NCBI GenBank assembly: GCA_021613335.1
Contig: JAJTWR010000473.1
Coordinates: 1,208,501 to 1,272,500 of the forward strand
Direction of reading: 5' to 3'
DNA: 64,000 nt
Source: Whitmania pigra
Taxonomy: Eukaryota > Annelida > Clitellata > Hirudinida > Haemopidae
A program made the translations under genes and the position numbers. This document shows, one piece after another, positions 54,495 through 64,000 of the stretch (within the stretch, counting starts at the first letter, position 1; each line of letters starts with the position of its first letter). The notes beneath the pieces were generated by a model. The model had not been told where the DNA came from, did not search any database, and worked only from the letters and a program-made list of their open reading frames with translations.

Positions 54495-57400
54495 ATGGAT
54501 ACCAAAAACCAAATGAACATTGTTACATCGGATGATATTGAGATGAAAGACGATGAATATTCCGACGAAGAAGACGTTGATTGCAATGAATCGATGAATG
54601 TAAACAACGGAGATGACAGTAGTTCGTCATCTATGTCGTCAGACGAAGACGGACAATTATCTGACGATGAAGACGAACCGGTCGACATCGCCGAAACTGA
54701 AAAAACAATCGCAGAACTCGAGCAGCAACTGCAGACGAATCCTTACTACTACGATGGTCATGTACAATTAATCGCATGTTTAAAGAAATTGAAGGATTTA
54801 CAAAGATTGAAAGTTGCCAGGACAGCTATGAGTTCTCTTTTTCCTCTCACAGAAGAATTGTGGATGGATTGGATTAAAGACGAAGAGGATGGAGACCAAA
54901 GACAAATTCTGTTGGAGAAAGCAATAGCAGATTATGATTCGACCCAAATGTGGCTCGAGTTTGCGTTTCACCACATGAAAGACAACGATTCATCACGCGT
55001 TCGTGACATATTCGAAAGGGCTCTGGCCAAACTAGGTCTTCACAGCAACGAAGGTTCCCTCTTATGGGATGCATACAGAGAGTATGAGATGGCTCTGTTG
55101 GCTGGGATGCAGCCACTGCCTGGCTCCATGCTGACCAATGAGCAGCAGGGTTTGTTGGCAGAACAGACTCAAAGAGTGGCAAAGCTTTTTTCCAGGCAGT
55201 TGTCTTGCCCATTGATTGACCTGGAAAAGACCTACCAAGAATACAAGGATTGGACGGATGAAGTTGATTCTCAAGTGTCTAAAAAGTTTGAATCTTCTCA
55301 GGAGAAACTGAAGACTTTTCTGCCTTTTGAGGAAAAATTGCTTGTGGAGAATAGTCTAGAGAATTACAACAGTTATTTGGAGCATGCCATCTCGAACTTT
55401 GACCCAAGCCACATCAACTGCCTTTTCGAGAGGGCCGTCAAGGACCATCCCATTCAGTCGGAACTGTGGGTCAAGTACGCTCGGTACCTGGAGAAAAATC
55501 TGAAGATCAAGGACGTCGTACTTGGGATTTATAAAAGGTCAGTAAGAAACTGTCCCTGGTGTTTGGAGCTGTGGACGGGGTACCTTCAGGCTCTGGAGAA
55601 GTACGAAGCCGGACACGTGCGGATCAGGAGCGTTTTCAACGATTCTCTGTTGGTAGGTTTCAGCGAAGCTTACCAATACCTGTCCTTGTGGACAGCTTAC
55701 ATAGATTATCTGAGAAGACGTGTCGACTGGACGAGGGAGGGGCAGAGTCAGGAGTTGGAGGACCTGAGGGATGCCTTCGACAATGCCAATAACCAGCTCC
55801 TCCAGACATTCTCAAGTGCAGGTGATCCGACGTGTAGCCTTCTCCAGTACCAAGCTCTCGTCGAAGCTAAGTACTGCAAAAATATGGCAAAAGCCAGAGA
55901 GATTTTCTCTACGATCATGCAACAAGGTCTTGCTAATCAGGCTACTCCTTGGCTCCAATATGCTCAATTGGAAAGATCTTTTGGGGATGTTAAGCATTGC
56001 AGAAAGGTTTTCCAGAGGGCGCTCAATTCTGCTACCGATTGGCCGGAGTACATCACGGAGGCATACATCCGATTCGAGAGGGAAGAAGGAGACCTCGATC
56101 ATTACTTGGAGGCGTTGGAAAAGTGTCAGTCCCAGATGGTAAGGATAGAAGAGAGGCGTGCCAAAGAAAGTGAAAAAGATCCAAAGAATCAAAGGCCGAA
56201 GGTAAAACAGCAGAAGTTTGAAAAGCAGAACAAATCGACTCCAAAAAATCTCAAGAAGGATTTCCAAAACAAAGTTACGAATAAAAAGGGAGCCAGGGGA
56301 GGCGACGGCGACTCGGTTGCTACCGTGCGGACAGGAGGTGCAGAAGTGGAAATCAAGCCTTACGTCAAGACACGAACTAAGACCTTCACCAGGAGTGACG
56401 TGAAAGAGAGCCAGCCGATCGTCGACAGCGACGGATTCAAAGTTCCGCCCCCTCCCCCTCGTACGTCTGCCGCACAGTCCCTCTCGGCACCGCCTCCCGG
56501 TTACAAAAGGAAGCTCGAAGACGAGAGCTTCGACGACGACCGATCCCCGAAGAAATTCAAAGAATCTCACGAGGCAGGCCCGTTGCTGCCAACGATTGCC
56601 AAGGAGTCTTCCTCTTCTGCACCAATCAGCAACAAGCCAAACAACGATATCGCCACGGTTTTTGTTAGCAACCTCGAGTATTCTGTGACCCGAGATGAAA
56701 TCAAGAAGATCTTCGAAGAGGTCGGAGATGTCAAAGAAGTTCGTCTGATCTCGAATTTCAAGGGGCAGTCGAAGGGATATGCATATGTCGAGTTCGTGGA
56801 CGAGGTAAGTGTTACTGTTATTATTATTATCACCATTATCATCATGAATATGCAGGTGCTAAAATATGATAATTGTAATAACGCGTTGATTGTGATAAAA
56901 CGTTAAATCGTGCTGCAGAATATTTATTGGGGTTATTAACTTCGATGCTTAACAAAAAAATTGTTGATAATTGTTAGTATTATTATTTTTAACGATGACA
57001 ATTCTTTGCCCGCAGATGTGCGTTTTCAAGGCTTTAAAGATGGACAGAAAGCCCATCGGAGCGAGGCCGATGTATGTTTCCAAATGTGACACGAGTGGCA
57101 AGGCCAAGGAACCTAAATTAAAGGTGTGTTCTTCGATTGTTTTAGTTAATTTAAGTTTTTATCATAAATAATCAGTTAAGATTTTAATTTCTTGGTAAAT
57201 TACTGATTATTATTATTATATTTAATTATCAGGTATTGGATTTTATTAACATCGACTTATTCGTTTTCAGTTCAGCGTCGGCCTCGAGAAAAACAAGCTG
57301 TTCGTCAAGAATTTGAACTTCAACACTACAAAGGAAACGCTCGAGCAAGTCTTCAAAACTGTGAGTGGAATGTTCAAACTATTAATACTTCCTTTAGTGT

Positions 57401-58199
57401 TTTATATTTTGCTTTTGAAACAAAATCAGTATCCTTAGATTTGATAAGTATTTTTTAAGGTCACTTGTAAAGTAATTCATGTAAGAATCATGGCATAATG
57501 ACTCGTTGATGTAAAGCCATAGCTGTATGTCCATGACAATGTTTCCAAAGTCATTATCACTGTTATTACATGCTAAAATGGTCTTTAATGGAGGTTTAAA
57601 AAGGTTTTCAATTATTTGTTTTAAAGACATTAATTTTTATCATTTATCATTCAGGTTGGGCCGTTGAAAGATGTCAGAATAGTCACATACAGGAATGGAA
57701 AATCTAAGGGCCTTGCTTACGTCGAATACTTGGATGAGGTTTGGTATTTCTTAGTCGTAACAATTTATCACTCATTATCACGAATATTATCGCATTAGAC
57801 TCAACGGCTCATTCGCAGATGCCATCGTGCAAAACAATCTCGAACGACCGCCATTACAAACTCCTTCTTTTCCAGGCCTCAGCAACCCAAGCCATCTTCA
57901 AGCTCGACGGCCACGACGTCGACGGATACCAGATCTCCGTCGCTCTGAGCAACCCTCCCGCCCGAAACCAGGCGAGCAAAGACGAGGCCAAGTTCTTGCC
58001 CACCCTGGGCAGCGGCAAGAAGGACAACGCCGGCAGAGGGGCGAGAATCCAGATGCCGATGGTGCCGAGGAGCGTCGCCAAACAATCCAAGGAAGAAGAG
58101 AGCAGACCCGGAGAGAAATCGTCCAATCAGGAAGAAGAAAGCAGACCCGGAGAGAAATTGTCCAATCAGGCATTCAGAGACATGCTGCTCAAGAAATAA
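54495..58199 (+). CDS. SART3: SART3: HAT-repeat and RRM splicing recycling factor
   Basis: Exons 54495-56804, 57016-57123, 57271-57360, 57655-57738 and 57876-58199, all in phase 0, 971 aa (human about 963). An acidic N-terminus (DDEYSDEEDVD) precedes an array of HAT repeats (about residues 65-540: LWMDWIKDEE, WLEFAFHHM, LWVKYARYLE, ELWTGYLQALE). A basic NLS-like stretch follows, then RRM1 (VFVSNL, KGYAYVEF; about 720-795) and RRM2 (LFVKNL, KGLAYVEY; about 814-890), ending with the conserved FRDMLLKK tail that binds LSm proteins. SART3 (yeast Prp24 analogue) reanneals U4 and U6 snRNPs in the nucleus and recruits USP15 and USP4. Near the C-terminus 13 residues are tandemly repeated (EEESRPGEKSSNQ). 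The large first exon carries 80% of the protein. Confidence 0.95.
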
Positions 58200-58371
58200 A
58201 CAAACTATTGCAAACTTCGCTCGTTTCGGACTTTTTTTTGCGACTTACTGCATGAATTTAAAGTTTGTTGTTTGACACATTATTTCAATATCATTCCAAA
58301 TATTCTCAATCTACCCGGGCTCATTAGATACGAGCAAGTTCATCAAACGCTCCCAAATGGATAAAAGATGG

Positions 58372-58550
58372 GGCGTGCAGGTTGGTGGAATGGGTTACGT
58401 GCCTGCACGTGGCGGTAATGGAAACGGTCTTAACGTGTCGTGTTCGAAACCCAGCCTGCACTGCCACCAGTTCCCCTGGGAAGGAGTGCCATACAAATGG
58501 TTACAAGAAGCACCTCTGACTCTATGCATAAGGTGCTATATAAATGAAGT
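58372..58550 (+). mobile_element. tRNA-derived SINE with L2-like tail
   Basis: A-box-like TTGGTGGAATGGG (58382-58394) and B-box-like TGTTCGAAACCC (58441-58452) about 60 bp apart, as in a Pol III promoter. The 3' tail ends aaggtgctatataaatgaa (58530-58548), the type of end found on L2/CR1-clade LINEs and their SINEs. A second copy of the tail lies at 62860-62885. Confidence 0.6.
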
Positions 58551-58584
58551 CACAAAAGAAGATTTGTGATTTCACTAAAACAAG

Positions 58585-58590
58585 TTTATT
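58585..58590 (-). terminator. XBP1 poly(A) signal
   Basis: AATAAA on the minus strand, about 165 bp after the stop codon of the spliced XBP1 frame. Confidence 0.55.
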
Positions 58591-58755
58591 CCTGCAAGAA
58601 CGTTTGCATCATCGACAAGTATATGAAGGAAAACATGATTTGAAATTTGACAATATGTTACAAATAAGTGGAATTAAATGAAATTTCAATGAGATTTTGA
58701 AACTGTCCGAGCAACGTTTGCCTATTTACAAAGGACCGCTACCCCGGATCGCGTG

Positions 58756-60835
58756 TCACCAACACAACGTCATGCCGTCCATCCACGAAAAATCAAAGAT
58801 TCCTTGTTCCGAGTCGTCTTCGAACCCGGTCGGTAGCTCCATCTCGATGGAAACGTCATTTGCAGTGAAGGATGATTCGGAGGAAGGAGGTCTCGGAGAG
58901 AGGCCGTCGTCGTTGGTGACGGAGTCGCCCTCGGAAGAGTATCCGGCGTCCTTTAGGATGTCGCGTTCCTGGAAGAAATTTTGCTTGTCGACGAGCATAG
59001 TTTCCTGCAGGTCTAAACTAGTTTTGTGATCCGTGGCAGCAAACTGGCCGTCGGAAAGAGGAGTCCCCAGGTTCGAGCAGAAGGTTTTCGAGTGCAACAC
59101 CTTTCCTTCGTCGCTTAGAAAAGGAGATTCGTCGAACGTTCGTTCCAGAGTGGTCGAGAGTTGCAGGATTGAGTCGATATCGAAAAACGTTTCGTTACCG
59201 AGGCCGTTCGACGGCGTCTCGCCGATAGCCTGCGAGAGGGCGAGCAAGTTGTCGTCGTTCGGAGCCTGGGATTCCTCGGATTCCGTCTTGACCTCTTGCA
59301 GGCCGCTCAAATCTGCGAACTTGATGAATTCGCCGAGGGATTCCAGTTCTTCTGGTGTCGGCCCCACCACCTCCTCAAAGTCCAGGGCTTCTTCTCCCAT
59401 CTTCTCAGTCTCCATGGAGACTTCCTCTTGCTCAGAGAATTTCTGCCCTGGTGCAAAGACGCAGGCTTGAGGGCAACCTTCGACATTCTGCACCTCTCCA
59501 AGAAAGTCGTCCGCAAGATTCCGATCGAGGTCCAACCGATGAAGGAGATTACGGCCACCAACTGGAGTACCATCAAGCAGAGCAACTCCTGCTGCAGAGG
59601 AGGTAACCTAGTGAGTGCTGCTGACTCACAGGGTTGCTCGCTCGACTTATCCAGAATGGCAACCGCAACCTTCGACACCTGGGCTTTTTCGGATCGGACG
59701 ACGTTTTCCTCGGAGAACAGAGGAGAAATCGTACAGTTCGGAATGCTTGCGATGCTGACCACTTTGGTCGAATTTGAGTTAAGGCTCGAGGCGGACGTGG
59801 GCTTTGGCAGGATGGTGATGTCCTTGAGGACTCTGCTGCTCGAACTAAGGCACAATGTGTCGTTGGAGTCGAGCTTCCTTTTCTTCTGAACGTGGATGAT
59901 CTGAGGCTTCGGCGATTCGATGATGACGGTGCTCCTGGAATTGCACGTGCGTCTCACATTTAGCGATTACTATTTCGTTGTATATTTAAGATATTTGATA
60001 CTAGAACAGCCATGACAAAATTAGTCATAAATCATATACTAAATTCAAGAACATAAGTTTTAATCATAATCACAATAGATAGAGTAAATGCTCAAATATG
60101 ACTTAATAATTTAATACTCACATTGGGAGATCAAGGCTGAGACCTGTTGTCCCTTGAATCTGTTGCTTCAAGTCTTTATTCTCCTTCAATAAAGATTCTG
60201 TTTTATTCTTGAGAGCAAAATTTTCTGCCTCAAGGATTTTATTTTGTTGCTGAAGAACTGCTATGGCCTCCTCTAGCTCTGCCATCCTTTGTTTCTTCCT
60301 GTCCCTGGCTGTCTGAGCTGAGACTCGGTTTTTCAACTTCCTGGAAAAAAAAACAGAAGCTTGATTAGTCACTCGAACCTCGTGATTCTCAAATAAGACC
60401 TAAATGCACAACTATTTATGACTAGCCCATTTGACAATTTCGTTACAAACTGATTGAAAACGGTTTAAAACAGAACCATATGGTACAAGGAACACACTAA
60501 AGCAGCCACCTAGAAACATATGGCAGAGTGTCTAACCTTCTCATGATCTTTTCTTCGGTGGTTAGGTTAGTCAACCGAGCCCTTTTGGGTTGATTGACTT
60601 CTGATGTAGAGATGACAGACTCGTAGTCAGATGATTCATCGGAGTCTAGAAGGACGATGTGATTTTGACTGGTAGGCCTCGGAGGCTCGATAATAATCGG
60701 CTTCAAGCGAGAGATGACAAACGATCTACAGCCATTTCCAGTATTTCCGTTGCCGTCCAGCACCTCCGTGTTTCCTACGGCCGTCTGGTTGAGCCTAGCG
60801 ACGAGCTGTATCGCCCTTGGTGTCGTCATGGTCAT
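58756..60835 (-). CDS. XBP1: XBP1 bZIP transcription factor of the unfolded protein response
   Basis: Minus-strand exons 60835-60537, 60340-60122 and 59934-58756. The basic region (KLKNRVSAQTARDRKKQRM) and leucine zipper (AVLQQQNKILEAEN) are at about residues 100-160. Exon 3 holds an IRE1-type 26-nt intron (59620-59595). Unspliced mRNA reads on to a stop at 59307 (381 aa) with a hydrophobic segment (LLCLMVLQLVAVISFIGW) and a C-terminal WGRHQKNWNP. Spliced mRNA shifts frame and reads to 58756 (556 aa), an acidic activation domain (EEVVGPTPEELESLG). In the family, XBP1s activates ER chaperone and ERAD genes in the nucleus, while XBP1u tethers its own mRNA to the ER. The start is the upstream of two near ATGs (MTMTTPRA). 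Confidence 0.95.
59595..59620 (-). other. XBP1: IRE1-spliced 26-nt cytoplasmic intron of XBP1
   Basis: On the minus strand both ends match CNG|CAGN: TCAG|CAGCAC at 59621|59620 and CTCTG|CAGCAG at 59595|59594. The length is exactly 26 nt, the metazoan XBP1 size. Removal joins the unspliced frame to the long downstream frame with no stop. The boundaries do not fit GT-AG splicing. Confidence 0.95.
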
Positions 60836-60992
60836 CTCAGCTGAGGAGGCGATTCCGAAAGGATGAATTGATCAAAAAAAAACCTTTAAAAGCTTTAAGC
60901 TAAATAGAAAACAAATCTTCAAAACCCGGACATGATGAACGTAGCGAGAGAAAAACGGTTTAATAACAACGTACCTTCCCCGTAACCAGCCA

Positions 60993-60998
60993 TTTATA
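60993..60998 (-). promoter_or_regulatory. Probable TATA box of XBP1
   Basis: TATAAA on the minus strand, about 160 bp upstream of the start codon and 20 bp downstream of the ERSE, so transcription would start near 60965. Confidence 0.5.
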
Positions 60999-61017
60999 GC
61001 TTCGATAACGTTTGCTT

Positions 61018-61036
61018 CGTGGAAGCTTCTGATTGG
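61018..61036 (-). promoter_or_regulatory. Perfect ER stress response element (ERSE)
   Basis: On the minus strand CCAAT, nine bases (cagaagctt), CCACG: an exact match to CCAAT-N9-CCACG, bound by NF-Y with ATF6 or XBP1. It is correctly oriented about 185 bp upstream of the XBP1 start codon. Confidence 0.8.
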
Positions 61037-62487
61037 TCGATCTGTGTTGAGAGGCTTGATCATTTGTCACGGATGATGCAAGATAAAGCCTTACAATTTC
61101 ATCATTTTCGTAAAAATTGCGTTATTACGCTTGATAACAATTTTATTTTATTTTAAATGTAATTTTTATATAAATAAATATTTACATTGCATTTAGAAAA
61201 TGAAAATAGTGTATTTTAACTCTAACTTGGAATTACTCCAAACTGATTTGTTATTAACTAAACTAACATTTAGTAACATTATTATAAAAATAATATTCAA
61301 TTTGTTGAACACATTTAGAATTCGTTTTAAACTGATTTATTTTGATTTACTTGGGACTATGTCACATGACACTTAAGTCGATCGCATCCGAACGACTCGA
61401 ACTTTATCCACAATGAACAAATTTACTTGTGACTTGTGATTTATCCACAAGTGACCCAGAGATATTAGTTTCATTAGTTCAAACTGTCCACAAAGCGCTA
61501 TTGTCAAGCATAATTTTCTGATCCTCAGACAACCAACCATGTGGCCTCATTGTTGCAGTAAGCCGATCAACGCCGCTCACTCATGCAGCTAATGACTGTT
61601 TACAGCCCACGAATTAATAGTTAATAATTAATTAATATTAATTGTGAACGTTTAAAAAAAAGAAATGAATACTTCTGGTAAACTAAGATTCTTGAACGAA
61701 AATTTATTTTCATCTGTAAACATGATCGATGTAATGGAACACAAAAATCAATTAAAACGAAAAATATGTAATCTCCGTTAAAAAAAAATCAACATGTTCC
61801 ATCTCCTCAAGTTATGGTGAATCAAAACAAAGTCATCAACAATGCTGACATCGACAAAGCTGACATTGACGTCATCAATAAACGTAAACTGAAAATTCAA
61901 ATTCAGATTCAGATTCATATAGTGTCAAGTAATACGTCATTCTGGGTCAGGTTGAAATAACGCGGTAACGTTCAAGATAACATAAATGGGGTGTGAATGA
62001 TTATTACAATCAATTATGTGGCACAAAGCAACAACAACAACAACGATAAAAACAGCATAACAACGACAATTGTTTACAACAACACAATTGTTGCTGACCT
62101 GGGAGCATCCAGGGTTAGTAATTGGAATGATAATTTGCATATCGTAAGGAGAATAATGATAATAATGATAATAATAATAATAACAATAATAATAATAGTA
62201 ATAATAATAATAATAAAATAATAATAATAATGATAATGATAAGAATAACAACAACAGCATTAATAATTACGATAACAACAGTAATACTATTAATATTAAA
62301 TAATAATAATAATAATAAATCATAATAACAACATAATTAATAATTACCACGATAAGAATACTAATGAATATTAAAAAGTAGAGTTATGACTAGAAGTTTT
62401 TTTACAGCAGATGAGCCAGCAACATGGTGAACATGGAGAATGGAGCTGAAATGCTCAAAAACAAATGAAAATTGAAACTGAAAGTAG

Positions 62488-62519
<32 letters not shown>

Positions 62520-62681
62520 GTCATCATCATCATCATCATCATCATTAACATCATTCCAAAGCAATGGCGGCTATTCTTGACTAGCATAACAAGACTGCTC
62601 TGACCAGTATCATCATCATCGTCGTCGTCATCATCATTGACATCATCGTCGTCGTCATCGTCATCATCAATGTCGTAGTCA
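61037..62681. other. AT-rich spacer upstream of XBP1
   Basis: No gene. Holds AAT/ATA triplet tracts (62150-62235, 62300-62320) and an (ATC)n tract (62489-62545). The long Asp or Met frames at 62361-62695 are products of the triplet repeats. Confidence 0.6.
62489..62545 (+). repeat. (ATC)n microsatellite
   Basis: Near-perfect ATC run; further interrupted ATC/GTC triplets lie at 62610-62680, right beside the last exon of the minus-strand gene. Confidence 0.9.
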
Positions 62682-62891
62682 TCACTGCATGACACATCTT
62701 TCTCTCTTCGAGGGTTTTCTGTTCATCAATTGCTTGCCTGAAATTGATAAAACAAGATATAATTAATATTAATAGATGGGCATCAGTTGCTGAGGATAGC
62801 AGTACTTAAGAGCCATAGTTTTCAATTTTGAGCTTTGATGGATCGCCTCTGCATGCTGTGCTTAAGGCGCCATATAAATGAACTATTATCG

Positions 62892-62952
<61 letters not shown>

Positions 62953-63786
62953 CGTATTATTAATGTTATTATTATTTCACTATTTACATTTGTGGTCATC
63001 CCTATCATTGTGTTAGTTGTAAAAGTCAATTGTCCATATTAATTATGGTGGTGATGACGACGGCGATGATCACGATAATGGTTACGATGATGACAATGAT
63101 AATGACGACGATGATGATGACAATGATGATGATGATTATGACGTCATTATGATGTCATCACCCACCTCTATTGATGAATCCACTGAATTTGCTCCTTTTC
63201 CTGAGCACGCAAGACTGATGATCGGTGTCTTGGGTTGGCATGAGGGAATCCCCTACAGTCTTCTCTGCATTACCACTATCATCACCGTCATCACCAGCAT
63301 TATCACCATCATCATCATGATCGTGATGATCGGAATCCATGCTGACATTCTTGACGCATGAAGGAGATGACGGCGATGATGACGACGACGATGATGATGA
63401 TACTTTAATCACTCCCTTGTTCAACTCCGACTCCAGATCCGATGCGCTTGCATCAGTCATTTTGATCACCACGTAGTCGTCGCTGACGTCGTCGTCGTCA
63501 TGGTGGTCGTGGTGGTTGTTGCTGCCGTTGTCGTCATCGTCACACATCGAGTTAGATTCATGGCTGCTACTGGTAACGTAATTGCTGCTACTACTGTTGT
63601 TGTTGTTGTTGTTGTTGCAGCCACTACGGCTACTGTTGTTGTTGTTGTTGTTGCTGTTGTGGTCATGATCGGACGAGTTGTTGTTGCTGTTGTTGGAGAA
63701 TTGTTCGCCGTCTGAAGAAAGTTTCGAGAACCTGTAGTAGCTCGGGCTGAGGAACGGATTGTCGGCTCGTGCGCCGTGGTCTGAGC
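62682..63786 (-). CDS. 3' part of a gene for a CAAX-box protein (partial)
   Basis: Two exons, 63786-63166 and 62737-62682, joined in phase 1 by a gtgggt...cag intron. The upstream exon enters in phase 1 after a good acceptor (ttcttaacag), so the 5' part lies outside the window. It starts SDHGARADNPFLSPSYYRFS, passes Asn-, Ser-, Asp- and His-rich stretches coded by triplet repeats, contains DDYVVIKMTDASASDLESEL, and ends VLRKRSKFSGFINRGKQLMN then KPSKRERCVMQ-stop. CVMQ behind a basic stretch is a good prenylation (CAAX) signal, and the ending resembles that of Dexras/RASD-type Ras proteins (ERCVIS). No GTPase motif is visible in these exons, so Ras membership is only a possibility. Confidence 0.5.
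62840..62960 (+). mobile_element. SINE/LINE 3' tail with (ATT)n
   Basis: aaggcgccatataaatgaa (about 62867-62885) matches the tail of the SINE at 58530-58548, then runs into (ATT)n up to 62951. No tRNA-like head was seen, so this is a truncated copy. It lies inside the intron of the minus-strand CAAX gene. Confidence 0.5.
63030..63150 (+). repeat. GAT/GAC triplet tract
   Basis: Imperfect gatgatgacaat repeats in the intron, ending within 20 bp of the donor of the exon at 63166-63786. Confidence 0.8.
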
Positions 63787-64000
63787 CTGTTAAGAAAGGA
63801 GGGGCTTAGGGGATGAATATTAATTGAATAGTAATTGAATAATAATGAGCGTGAACAGTAAACCGGTGAATGTTAATGAGGGGAACAGCTGATGAAATAT
63901 TTAGAAAAAGAAAAAATTCAACCCTCAATTTTTTTTAAATTTAAAATAATAAAAATGACATAATTTTTAAAAAATATAAAATAACAATATAAAATCATGC

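Larger units (their letters stand above)
58200..58755. other. Shared 3' region of SART3 and XBP1
   Basis: Convergent genes 556 bp apart. It contains a SINE (58372-58550) and the XBP1 poly(A) signal on the minus strand. Confidence 0.6.

Noticed and set aside
55812..56570. 252-codon minus-strand frame inside SART3
   Set aside because: Antisense shadow of the SART3 coding sequence.
58756..59535. Treating the long acidic minus-strand frame as a separate gene
   Set aside because: It connects in frame to the XBP1 bZIP exons after removal of the 26-nt IRE1 intron.
62361..62695. Asp-rich minus-strand frames
   Set aside because: Triplet-repeat readings. The Asp frame has an in-frame stop upstream and is not the phase used by the last exon of the CAAX gene.

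Overview
This is nuclear DNA of an animal. Genes are intron-rich with GT-AG junctions, intergenic DNA is AT-rich, and trinucleotide microsatellites (ATT, GAT, GTT types) are everywhere. The gene set is metazoan: PRDM14, a gp130/Domeless-like cytokine receptor, Sestrin, ZNF598, SART3, XBP1 and an ABHD11-type hydrolase. Short introns, tRNA-derived SINEs with an L2-like tail and the simple-repeat load would fit a spiralian such as an annelid or mollusc. That placement is an inference from impression; no mitochondrial or rRNA marker is present to settle it.

Layout. 1-493 (+) is the end of a multi-pass membrane protein. 1587-3627 (-) is an ABHD11-like alpha/beta hydrolase in five recognised exons, with a small basic ORF (4067-4420, +) behind it. 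4421-8769 is repeat-rich spacer with a telomere-like tract, GTT repeats, a tRNA-like fragment and a perfect RFX-type X-box. 8770-15290 (+) is an 11-exon PRDM14 (669 aa in my model) whose 3' end is tandemly duplicated (two 561-bp copies). 16177-21024 is spacer. 21025-30610 (+) is a 16-exon type I cytokine receptor-like gene (about 855-862 aa). 32562-40879 (-) is an 8-exon Sestrin (435 aa) with long introns full of minisatellites. 43071-54000 (+) is a cluster of three ZNF598-type RING E3 ligase genes: one normal six-exon gene and two intronless copies. 54495-58199 (+) is SART3 (971 aa). 58756-60835 (-) is XBP1, tail-to-tail with SART3. 62682-63786 (-) is the 3' end of an unidentified gene whose product ends in a polybasic stretch and a CAAX box.

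Functions. Several genes concern stress and quality control: ZNF598 (collided ribosomes), XBP1 (unfolded protein response) and Sestrin (amino acid and oxidative stress, mTORC1). I see no evidence that they form a regulated cluster; the neighbourhood looks ordinary for a scrambled genome.

Most interesting points: (1) XBP1 carries the full unconventional-splicing apparatus: an exact 26-nt IRE1 intron, a dual-coding region, an unspliced C-terminus with the WGRHQ..W.P signature of the vertebrate translational-arrest peptide, and a perfect ERSE upstream. (2) The intronless ZNF598 pair has kept the RING and zinc fingers but lost the PPGF motifs present in the intron-bearing neighbour, expanded FPSLP/W repeats, and looks gene-converted over its N-terminal part. 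(3) The receptor gene is a highly divergent gp130/Domeless-type receptor.
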